Positions 1 to 7,479 of a DNA stretch of 27,070 nucleotides are shown one piece after another. The first letter of the stretch is position 1; each line of letters begins with the position of its first letter. Source of the DNA: Pedosphaera sp. (GTDB lineage Bacteria > Verrucomicrobiota > Verrucomicrobiia > Limisphaerales > UBA9464); the NCBI GenBank assembly GCA_009695405.1, contig SIAZ01000011.1:1-27070 (forward strand), written 5' to 3'. The notes beneath the pieces were generated by a model that was given only the letters and a program-made list of their open reading frames with translations, was not told the DNA's origin and did not search any database. Position numbers and translations under genes: made by a program.

Positions 1-1
1 A

Positions 2-904
2 CCGCTCGATAACCAGTTGCGAACGACCTCGCATTTGAACGATTTATCGAACTTCCGGCGCGTTTTTGTAGGGGAGTCTTTGATGATGGATTCCATGGTA
101 CAGGATTCCTCTTACTCTCCGTCCGAGAAATCGAAGCAACCTCACTTCTTGGTTGCTACCGCGGATGGATCGGTTCAAGGAACCTTCCAAAAGGAAAAAG
201 ACCAAGTGGTCTTTAACGTTACGAATGCTAAGGCAGGCGCCGCATTTCGACTCAGCGCGGTTACCGGTTCAGGCACCCCAACCCTGCCCGTCTTGACAGG
301 TAAACCCGTTGATTTACGCACACTGACCAAGGGCGGTCCAACCCAGTGGGCGGAGACGGTCACCACTCAAGGTAAACTTGATACAGGCGGTGGCGATGGG
401 AGTTACGTAGTCGATACCTTGACCGAGCCCTTTCCCAATCCATACCGAGTTAGCACCTTCATTGGCGGTTTTGATTTTCTACCCGATGGACGGGCGGCAG
501 TCTGCACTTTCCACGGGGATGTCTGGATCGTATCCGGTATTAACGCCACCTTAGAGAAGTTGACTTGGAAACGCTATGCGACGGGGATGTTTCAACCGCT
601 TGGATTGAAGGTCGTGAAGGGCGACATCTATGTAGCGGGCCGAGACCAGATTACTCGCCTAAAGGATTTGAATAGCGACGGAGAAGCCGACCTATACGAG
701 AACTTCAACAACGACACGGTGGTCACTCCGAATTACCATGAGTTCGTTTTGGATCTCCATACTGATTCCAAGGGGAATTTCTATTATGCCAAAGGTGCGC
801 CGTGGGAACCGGGGGTTACTTCACCGCATCAAGGCACTATTCTGAAAGTGTCGGCTGATGGAAAAAAAAGTGGAAGTTTTTGCGACCGGATTACGGGCAC
901 CTAA
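2..904 (+). CDS. DUF6797-like beta-propeller protein, N-terminal part (cut by left edge, frameshifted)
   Basis: The reading frame is already open at base 2, so the true start lies outside the window and the in-frame TTG at 17 is probably not the start. The protein has propeller-like stretches (GFDFLPDGRAAVCTFHGDVW) and an EF-hand-like loop, DLNSDGEAD, which could bind calcium. These features fit the large exported DUF6797-type proteins that PVC bacteria use in putative redox or sugar-related roles; the substrate is unknown. The frame runs off at TGA-less sequence ending in TAA near 904, after an eight-A run at 862-869. With seven A's the protein would continue without a break into the next entry (DGKKVEVFATG). 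No CXXCH haem motif is visible in this part. Family assignment is from memory of its C-terminal signature and is moderately sure. Confidence 0.72.
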   Translation, partial: PLDNQLRTTSHLNDLSNFRRVFVGESLMMDSMVQDSSYSPSEKSKQPHFLVATADGSVQGTFQKEKDQVVFNVTNAKAGAAFRLSAVTGSGTPTLPVLTGKPVDLRTLTKGGPTQWAETVTTQGKLDTGGGDGSYVVDTLTEPFPNPYRVSTFIGGFDFLPDGRAAVCTFHGDVWIVSGINATLEKLTWKRYATGMFQPLGLKVVKGDIYVAGRDQITRLKDLNSDGEADLYENFNNDTVVTPNYHEFVLDLHTDSKGNFYYAKGAPWEPGVTSPHQGTILKVSADGKKSGSFCDRITGT

Positions 905-1808
905 CGGAATGACCGTAGGCCCTGACGACACGGTGTTGGTGGGTGATAATCAAGGGCATTGGATGCCCTCTTCAAAATTGAACTTGGTGCATCAAGGTTC
1001 CTTTATGGGTATGGTCCCATCCGCCCAAAAAGAGGTGACTCTTAAATACTCAGATGGGCGTGAAATCCGACTAAACCCCAGTGATCCGGCGGCCCGAAAA
1101 GCGAATGGCCTCAAGGGTTGGGATGGAGCGATGCCAATCCCGATAAGCTATGATCAACCGATTGCTTGGTTGCCGATGCGCTGGGATAATTCCAGTGGAG
1201 GCCAAGTTTATGTGACCAGTGACAAATGGGGACCTTGGAAGGGATCACCTCTTTTTATGAGCTACGGCAAGGGCCTTTTGTACGGAGTCTCTATGGATAC
1301 CGTCGACGGCACGGCTCAGGCTTCAATGGTCCCCTTTGGATTAAAGTTCCAAAGCGGGATTATGCGCGGCCGATTTAGTGAAAAAGATGGTCAACTCTAT
1401 GTGGCTGGATTGAAGGGTTGGCAGAATGCAGCGACACGGGACGGCGGTATTTATCGGGTTCGCTACACCGGCAAACCGGTCCGTCAGGCCTTGAAGGCGC
1501 ATGCGGCCAAGAATGGTCTACAATTGAGCTTCAGTACCGCCTTGGATCCGAAAATAGCGGTCGATCCAGCCGGCTATTCGGTGGAGGTTTGGAACGATAA
1601 GTACAGTGGCAGCTATGGATCCCCCGAACTATCCGTCAAAACACCTAGTAAAAACGGCCATGATAAACTCGAGGTGAAGTCGGTAAAGCTCTCGGCTGAT
1701 GGCAAAACGGTGTTCCTCGAAATCGACGGACTCACTATCGCCGATCAGTTCAGCGTGAAGTACACAGTGAACGCCGCAGACGGCGTCGAAATGACTCAAC
1801 TTCGTTGA
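858..1808 (+). CDS. DUF6797-like beta-propeller protein, C-terminal part (continuation after frameshift)
   Basis: This is the downstream half of the preceding gene in the next frame. The ATG at 858 is probably fortuitous: homologous-looking protein sequence starts at the A8 run, where removing one A joins both halves. It contains a propeller blade (GLRAPNGMTVGPDDTVLVGD) and aromatic-rich strands. The C-terminal Ig-like segment has the wording GYSVEVWNDKYSGSYGSPE, followed by LEVKSVKLSADGKTVFLEI, which I recognise from DUF6797-type Verrucomicrobia proteins. It ends at TGA, 20 bases before a strong terminator, so it is the last gene of its unit. The break could be a real mutation, transcript slippage on the A8 run or a base-calling error; the good codon character on both sides argues that the gene is recent or intact. 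Confidence 0.75.
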   Translation: MEKKVEVFATGLRAPNGMTVGPDDTVLVGDNQGHWMPSSKLNLVHQGSFMGMVPSAQKEVTLKYSDGREIRLNPSDPAARKANGLKGWDGAMPIPISYDQPIAWLPMRWDNSSGGQVYVTSDKWGPWKGSPLFMSYGKGLLYGVSMDTVDGTAQASMVPFGLKFQSGIMRGRFSEKDGQLYVAGLKGWQNAATRDGGIYRVRYTGKPVRQALKAHAAKNGLQLSFSTALDPKIAVDPAGYSVEVWNDKYSGSYGSPELSVKTPSKNGHDKLEVKSVKLSADGKTVFLEIDGLTIADQFSVKYTVNAADGVEMTQLR

Positions 1809-1828
1809 TCTAAGCTTTTTTTGTTGCG

Positions 1829-1865
1829 ACGCCCAGAAAGATATTTTGTCGTTCTGGGCGTTTTT
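1829..1865 (+). terminator. Rho-independent terminator after the DUF6797-like gene
   Basis: A perfect 10-bp stem, ACGCCCAGAA at 1829-1838 with TTCTGGGCGT at 1852-1861, encloses a 13-base loop and runs into a T5 tract. It lies 20 bases after the stop codon of the upstream gene and separates it from the serine hydrolase. Confidence 0.88.
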
Positions 1866-1925
1866 CGCCTCTACCTTTAGAGGAGATCCGTTGACCTAGT
1901 TCCATTCAATGGATCTGATCGAACA

Positions 1926-3176
1926 ATGTTCCTCAGATACTTCCAAAAAGCGTGTTTTATTAGTGTTTTTTTGACCGAATGCTGGGCCGTTGGAGCGCCC
2001 TATTTTCCGAAGACAGATTCTCAAAGTGGATGGCGTACAGCGACCAACGGAACGACAACATTAAGGCGAGCCGGGTTAGATCCTCGGCGATTGGAACAAG
2101 CTTGGAACTACACGCGTCGTTGTTCTCAGAACGCAGGCCTCTTGGTGGTACGGCACGGTTGGTTGGCACACGAGCGTTATGTTGGCCGGGCGAGTCGACA
2201 AGTGAATCCCGACATGGCTTCGACCGGCAAAGCTTACACCAGTATTGCCTGCGGTATTTTGCTCGAAGAATTCCGCAATCGGTTGCCGGAGGGTTTAAAT
2301 ACAAAAGTGTTCACCCGCGAATTTCTTCCCGAGGCCTTTGCGAAGGAGAATGCGCTCGATGATCCTCGACGTGCCGACATTACTCTCGGTCATCTTCTTT
2401 GCATGAGTGGCGGCTACACCGGCGAGGGCGGGGCACCGACCGCCGTGGTCTTGGGGCGCTCCTTCCCGCTCAAAGCAGTTTCTGGGCAGGATATACGGGA
2501 CGTGGATGGCTCCTCGCTCCGGTGCGCAATGTGGACAAATGCGGGGGCAGGTTATTCCTATTCGTCACCCGAACCTCACATCGCCTCGATGGTCTTACGT
2601 CGGGTCAGCGGCATGGATCTCAAAGACTATCTTCACGAACGTTTAGCTAAGCCGATGGGGTGGGGGCCTTGGGACTATTGCCTGCGGCGCGGTGACTTTG
2701 TAATGCCCCATGCCAATGGAGCCGGAAGTATCGCTGTCCATGCGACGGATGCCCTCCGGTTTGGCTATTGCCTTTTGAACGAAGGCCGCTGGAACGGACA
2801 GCAATTAGTGCCTGCAAATTATATTGCACATTGTCACAGTCTTTCGCCCTACAATCCTCACAGCCCCTACAGCCTCATGTTTGAACACAATGCCGATGGT
2901 CACATCGCTGGAGCGCCTAAGGATGCCTTCTGGAAATCGGGTGCGGGAGGATTTGCTCTCATCATCGTGCCCTCTCTTGACTTGGTGATTTACAAGATGG
3001 GCGGCCATAACGGACAATATGATCCGAATTTTACTCGTATTCCACAACCCCAGATGAACGAGGAACGCGACGACTGGAAGCCGATCGCTCGGACTCCATT
3101 CAATGAAGGGAGCAATGGGGGAGACGATGGAATACGGCGAGTTCTCGAAATGGTCTGTGACGCTACAGTAAACTAA
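1926..3176 (+). CDS. Secreted serine hydrolase, class C beta-lactamase fold
   Basis: This 416-aa protein belongs to the beta-lactamase-related serine hydrolases, which include D-aminopeptidases, esterases and class C enzymes; the substrate cannot be told. The nucleophile motif SxxK is S99-T-G-K102 within PDMASTGKAYTS. The second motif is probably the Y-S-Y-S-S around 210-214, where Y-x-N is usual, so the third position is atypical. The KTG-like box is WKSGAGG near the C-terminus, followed by the typical strand FALIIVPSLDLVIYKMGG. The N-terminus MFLRYFQKACFISVFLTECW looks like a signal peptide, so it probably acts in the periplasm or outside. The ATG at 1926 has no good Shine-Dalgarno; an AGAGGAG lies about 40 bases upstream, too far to use. 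It is a single-gene unit following the terminator. Confidence 0.88.
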   Translation: MFLRYFQKACFISVFLTECWAVGAPYFPKTDSQSGWRTATNGTTTLRRAGLDPRRLEQAWNYTRRCSQNAGLLVVRHGWLAHERYVGRASRQVNPDMASTGKAYTSIACGILLEEFRNRLPEGLNTKVFTREFLPEAFAKENALDDPRRADITLGHLLCMSGGYTGEGGAPTAVVLGRSFPLKAVSGQDIRDVDGSSLRCAMWTNAGAGYSYSSPEPHIASMVLRRVSGMDLKDYLHERLAKPMGWGPWDYCLRRGDFVMPHANGAGSIAVHATDALRFGYCLLNEGRWNGQQLVPANYIAHCHSLSPYNPHSPYSLMFEHNADGHIAGAPKDAFWKSGAGGFALIIVPSLDLVIYKMGGHNGQYDPNFTRIPQPQMNEERDDWKPIARTPFNEGSNGGDDGIRRVLEMVCDATVN

Positions 3177-3647
3177 TCTCTGCAATTCAAACCAAATAGC
3201 GCCGATGGTGCACTCATTGTGCCGCACTCTTCACATTTCATATTCTCAGGGCACAGGCTTTAGAAACTGAGTCGACGGCGCCACTCTAACAGGCATGACG
3301 ACAGAAAACTTGCACAAGAAAGGCGTCGGTTATCCGCTCAATGCGACAGGGATCAACAAAAGGGTTTCTTAATCAAATTTGAAAGTTGAAGAACCGTTTT
3401 AACTAGGATCCCAAATTTCAACAATTGAACCGAAACAAAAAGACCCAGAGCCGAATTAGGAGGAATGACGTCAGTTTTAGGGAATAATCGACAAATTTAG
3501 GGTGTAAATAAACCGGCAAGCTACCCATTTTTCGTTCTCGATCACGGCCGATTTCAATCCAAAGGAAGTCTACTTCCCAAAGAACTTTTAAAAGAACTTC
3601 TTGCTCAGTTCTAGAACAGGCGGTTACTGGTGAGGCACCGTTCACTC
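3177..3647. other. Intergenic region upstream of the topoisomerase gene
   Basis: No convincing gene is seen on either strand; a 75-codon minus-strand frame (3418-3645) has no recognisable features. The region is AT-richer around 3360-3440 and holds an imperfect direct repeat: CAAATTT...TTGAA..ACCG at 3374-3396 and again at 3412-3432. It should contain the promoter of the topoisomerase gene, but I could not place -35/-10 boxes with confidence. Confidence 0.5.
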
Positions 3648-6461
3648 ATGGGAAAAACTCTTGTCATAGCAGAAAAGCCGTCGGTAGCAGCCGATATTGC
3701 TAAATCTCTGGGCGGCTTTAAACGAGTCGACGACTACTTCGAACGAGAGGATTACATCGTTGCCTCAGCGGTTGGTCACCTGCTGGAGATCCGTGCGCCC
3801 GAAGAATTTGAAGCCAAGAAAGGCAAATGGAGTTTTAATGCCCTCCCGGTTATCCCGCCGTATTTCGCCCTAGAACCGCGCGAAAAATCCATCGCCAAAC
3901 TTAAAACGCTCCAGAAACTGATCAAGCGCAAGGATGTGGATGCGTTAATCAATGCCTGCGATGCGGGTCGGGAGGGCGAATTAATCTTTCGGTATATCGC
4001 CCAGTACTCTCAGGCTCGACAACCTATCAAACGCCTCTGGCTCCAGTCCATGACGGCCACCGCCATTCGCGATGGCTTCCAACGCCTTCGATCGGATGCC
4101 GAAATGCAACCCCTCGCCGCAGCGGCTACCTGCCGATCTGAATCCGATTGGTTAGTGGGCATTAACGGTACCCGCGCCATGACTGCCTTCAATTCCAAGG
4201 GCGGCGGCTTTAACAAAACCACGGTCGGGCGCGTTCAGACTCCTACTTTGGCAATCCTCGTCGATCGCGAAGAAAAAATCCGCCGCTTCGTTTCTCGTAA
4301 TTATTGGGAACTTCACGCCACATTTGATTGCGCCGCCGGTTCTTACCCAGGTCGCTGGTTCGATGAACGTTTCATCCGCCCTCAAGCCGGTAAAGATGCC
4401 GGCGAAGCTTTGCGGGCTGAACGTCTTTGGGATGCGACTCGAGCGGCAGAAATTAAGACTCGATGCCTCGGTAAACCCGGTGTCGTTACTGAAGAAAGCA
4501 AGCCGTCCTCTCGAGTTTCACCCCCGCTTTTTGATCTCACCAGCCTGCAGCGCGAAGCAAATAAACGCTACGGGTTTTCAGCGAGTCGTACGCTTCAGAT
4601 TGCTCAGGCTCTCTACGAACGACATAAAGTCCTCACTTATCCGCGGACCGATTCCAAAGCCCTGCCTGAAGACTATATCGGAACCGTCCGCAGTGTGTTC
4701 GATGCCATGTCCTCCAGTTCGTATGCACGGTTCGCTGGCACCATTGTCCAACAAGGCTGGCTACGCCCCAATAAACGGATTTTTAATAACGCTAATGTAA
4801 GCGATCACTTCGCTATCGTTCCCACCAATGTGGAACCGAAAAATCTTAGCGATATCGAACTGCGAATTTATGATCTCGTCACTAAACGCTTCCTCGCTGT
4901 CTTCTACCCAGCCGCGGAATACCTAATTACCACTCGGATCACTCGTGTGGTCGGTGAACCTTTTAAAACCGAAGGTAAAGTTTTAGTCAAAGCCGGTTGG
5001 TTAGAAATCTATGGTCGCGAATCGGTTACTAGTTCCGATAGCGAGGAATCCACAGCCAACCTCGTTCTTATCGCCTCGGGTGAATCAGTGACCACTCGCG
5101 AGATCGAAATCAAGGCCAACCAAACTAAGCCGCCACCGCGCCATACCGAGGCCACTCTGCTGGGTGCCATGGAAGGAGCGGGTAAACTGGTTGATGACGA
5201 CGAACTCCGTGAAGCGATGTCGGAGCGAGGTCTCGGTACCCCAGCGACCCGTGCCTCAGTCATTGAAGGGTTAGTCGACGAAGAATACCTGCATCGCGCT
5301 AACAATGAACTTCAACCCACCGGTAAAGCATTTATGCTCCTCGCCTTGCTCCGAGGACTCGGTATCGAGGAACTGAGCAAACCCGAACTGACCGGCGAAT
5401 GGGAACATAAGCTCAAAGAGATGGAGGCCGGACGCTATACTCGGCCCCGTTTCATGCAGGACATCGCCGAGATGACCCGCCGTATCGTCGAACGAACTAA
5501 GGCCTTTCAAGGCGATGAAGTTCCCGGCGATTTTGGTAATCTAAAAACTCCCTGCCCAAAATGTGGCGGAACTGTAAAAGAAAATTATCGTCGTTTCCAA
5601 TGCTGTCATTGTGACTTCAGCCTTCCTAAATTCCTCGCGAGTCGCTTGATGGAATCGACGGAAATGGAACAACTCAGTATCGATGGATGTCTGGGGCCTC
5701 TCCAAGGTTTTCGTTCTCGGCAGGGATTCCCGTTTGCAGCAGTGCTCAAACTCGATCCCGATAAGAAACTAGTCTTCGACTTCGGCGACGACAAAGCAGC
5801 CGATAGTGGTTCCGTTGACATTGATTTCACCGGCAAGGAATCCGTTGGTAAGTGCCCGAAATGCAAGTCAGATGTCTTTGAGAACGGCATGAATTACGTT
5901 TGCCAAGCCTCGGTTGGGTCTGCCAAAACCTGCGATTTTAAAACTGGGACACTCATCCTTCAGCAATCCATCGACCGCACCCAAATTGCCAAACTTCTTG
6001 AAGCCGGCAAAACTGATCTTCTTAAGGACTTTGTTTCCAAGAAAACAGGTCGGAAATTTGAGGCCTTTCTTACTTTTAAGGAGGGCAAGGTCTCTTTTGA
6101 ATTCGCTCCGCGCGAAAAGAAGTTTCTTCTGAAGGGCAAAAAAGCCGCTGAACCTGAACCTCCCATCGATTTCACTGGGCAGATATCTCTCGGAGCCTGT
6201 CCTAATTGTAAATCGAAGGTTTTCGAAGGACCGACCTACTGGATTTGCGAAAAGTCCCAAGCTGAAACCCGCAAATGCACCTTCAAAGTCGGAAAGAAAA
6301 TTCTCGAACAGCCCGTGGATCGTGCCGAGGTCGAAAAACTGCTCAAGGACGGTCGAACCGAACCGCTGACTCAGTTTATCTCTAAAGCGGGCAAACCTTT
6401 CACAGCACATCTGGTTCTCGGTCAACGGGGTAAAGTCGAGTTTGAATTCTCCGACCGTTAA
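3648..6461 (+). CDS. topB: Type IA DNA topoisomerase (TopB/topoisomerase III-like) with three C-terminal repeat modules
   Basis: The enzyme relaxes or decatenates DNA by single-strand passage in the cytoplasm. The N-terminal Toprim domain shows LVIAEKPSVAADIAKSLGG and the acidic DAGREGELIFRY. Family motifs SDWLVGINGTRA and TVGRVQTPTLAIL follow, and the catalytic tyrosine sits in VLTYPRTDSKALPEDY (about Y331). After the core come three zinc-ribbon-like Cys clusters (first near 636-655, CPKCGG..CCHC; then CPKCKS and CPNCKS). Each is followed by a 'topoisomerase C-terminal repeat' ending in strands such as GKVSFEFAPR and GKVEFEFSDR. I chose the ATG at 3648, with GGTGAGG about 12 bases upstream, over the GTG at 3630, because the family starts at this KTLVIAEKP motif. 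Length is 937 aa, long for TopB because of the tail. It stands alone between intergenic gaps. Confidence 0.93.
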   Translation: MGKTLVIAEKPSVAADIAKSLGGFKRVDDYFEREDYIVASAVGHLLEIRAPEEFEAKKGKWSFNALPVIPPYFALEPREKSIAKLKTLQKLIKRKDVDALINACDAGREGELIFRYIAQYSQARQPIKRLWLQSMTATAIRDGFQRLRSDAEMQPLAAAATCRSESDWLVGINGTRAMTAFNSKGGGFNKTTVGRVQTPTLAILVDREEKIRRFVSRNYWELHATFDCAAGSYPGRWFDERFIRPQAGKDAGEALRAERLWDATRAAEIKTRCLGKPGVVTEESKPSSRVSPPLFDLTSLQREANKRYGFSASRTLQIAQALYERHKVLTYPRTDSKALPEDYIGTVRSVFDAMSSSSYARFAGTIVQQGWLRPNKRIFNNANVSDHFAIVPTNVEPKNLSDIELRIYDLVTKRFLAVFYPAAEYLITTRITRVVGEPFKTEGKVLVKAGWLEIYGRESVTSSDSEESTANLVLIASGESVTTREIEIKANQTKPPPRHTEATLLGAMEGAGKLVDDDELREAMSERGLGTPATRASVIEGLVDEEYLHRANNELQPTGKAFMLLALLRGLGIEELSKPELTGEWEHKLKEMEAGRYTRPRFMQDIAEMTRRIVERTKAFQGDEVPGDFGNLKTPCPKCGGTVKENYRRFQCCHCDFSLPKFLASRLMESTEMEQLSIDGCLGPLQGFRSRQGFPFAAVLKLDPDKKLVFDFGDDKAADSGSVDIDFTGKESVGKCPKCKSDVFENGMNYVCQASVGSAKTCDFKTGTLILQQSIDRTQIAKLLEAGKTDLLKDFVSKKTGRKFEAFLTFKEGKVSFEFAPREKKFLLKGKKAAEPEPPIDFTGQISLGACPNCKSKVFEGPTYWICEKSQAETRKCTFKVGKKILEQPVDRAEVEKLLKDGRTEPLTQFISKAGKPFTAHLVLGQRGKVEFEFSDR

Positions 6462-6674
6462 CCCATTTTACGAAAGACAATATTAGCCGTCTTAATTCGA
6501 CTCCTACACCAACCGAAACGGTAGCCAAGGCTCACATGCCCTCAGAAAACGACTACTCTCGGGGTTGCAGATAGCCATTCTGAAGATAGCTTTACCACCT
6601 GATCGTAAAACTTGACCCTCCAGATATGGCAATCAAACGACAGCCAACTTTTCTTATTTAAGCTAAACAAAACT

Positions 6675-7334
6675 ATGATTCGGACTCAAATCAGTTCTCT
6701 CGTTCTCGCTTCTGCGTTAAGCGCCCCTTCTATTTTGGCAGGTACCAATGGCTTTTACGTCCCCTCTTTCCGAGGTGTCCAAGGTACCGATGTCAGTGGT
6801 TGGGATCGCTTCACATCCGGAGCAACAATCGCCAACTTGCCCGACCTGTTGGGATCCACTACCGGCACTCGCGCCACTCTCACCCAGTTAGATCCCATCG
6901 GAGCGGTGCTCGGTAGCGGCAATCTCTACGTTGGTTTCGGCACCGGTAACTTTAATATCGCCTACAACAACAGTAAGCCGATCGCTGAGATTAATCTTCA
7001 GATCCGAACATTAGGCACTGAGATGGACTATTCTGGGCTGCGCCTCAATTTCACCGGTGCTCAGGGCGCAGTCTCCCTGCCCGCTTCAGGTAACGTCCTC
7101 AATGAAACGCCAGCACAACCCGCCGGTAAAAATATTTCGATCGCCTACAGTTGGACTCTCTCTGACCCCACCGTCAAAGCGTTTAATGTCACCTTCAAAT
7201 CCTCAGGCGAACATCTTAGTCTCGATGCCGTCACCTTGGATGTCCGTTCCCAAGGTGCAGTACCTGAACCCAGTGCTTGGGCCCTCGCCTGCCTCGGTAT
7301 CGGTGCGCTCGCAGGGTCGATTCGGCGTCGTTGA
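6675..7334 (+). CDS. PEP-CTERM sorting-domain protein
   Basis: This is an exported 219-aa protein of unknown function. It begins with a signal peptide (MIRTQISSLVLASALSAPSI, cleaved probably after ILAG) and has a beta-rich, Gly/Ser/Thr-rich middle. It ends with the classic PEP-CTERM tripartite tail: VPEP, a hydrophobic helix (WALACLGIGALAGS) and an arginine cluster (IRRR). In known systems such tails are processed by exosortase, linked to surface or exopolysaccharide-associated display; no exosortase is seen here. The frame is open back to 6612, but the ATG at 6675 directly precedes the signal peptide and is chosen for that reason. It is a single gene followed by a strong terminator. The middle resembles lectin-like or adhesin PEP-CTERM proteins only in general character. 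Confidence 0.88.
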   Translation: MIRTQISSLVLASALSAPSILAGTNGFYVPSFRGVQGTDVSGWDRFTSGATIANLPDLLGSTTGTRATLTQLDPIGAVLGSGNLYVGFGTGNFNIAYNNSKPIAEINLQIRTLGTEMDYSGLRLNFTGAQGAVSLPASGNVLNETPAQPAGKNISIAYSWTLSDPTVKAFNVTFKSSGEHLSLDAVTLDVRSQGAVPEPSAWALACLGIGALAGSIRRR

Positions 7335-7373
7335 TCCATAAATTTTCAGGTAACTCTCCTCGAAAATCCTCTT

Positions 7374-7400
7374 AACCAGCGTAAAACGCTGGTTTTTTTT
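7374..7400 (+). terminator. Rho-independent terminator after the PEP-CTERM gene
   Basis: A 9-bp perfect stem (AACCAGCGT at 7374-7382, ACGCTGGTT at 7386-7394) with a three-base loop passes into a T8 tract (7393-7400). It ends the PEP-CTERM transcript and overlaps the earliest possible TTG start (7399) of the next reading frame, which argues that the next gene starts further downstream. Confidence 0.9.
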
Positions 7401-7479
7401 GAGTCAAGCACTCAAAACTTTGGAAAGGACCAAGCCCGCCCTTGCATCGGCGTGCGGCGCAAATACCTTTCCGGACTTT

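Noticed and set aside
1926..3176. Antibiotic-resistance class C beta-lactamase
   Set aside because: The fold motifs are shared with many peptidases and esterases, and the second motif is atypical; resistance cannot be inferred.
3418..3645. A 75-codon minus-strand gene before the topoisomerase
   Set aside because: No domain, no ribosome-binding site and no coding-like pattern; it overlaps the probable topoisomerase promoter.
5868..6425. Long antisense frame inside the topoisomerase gene (185 codons)
   Set aside because: It is a shadow of the Lys/Phe-rich repeat modules on the coding strand.
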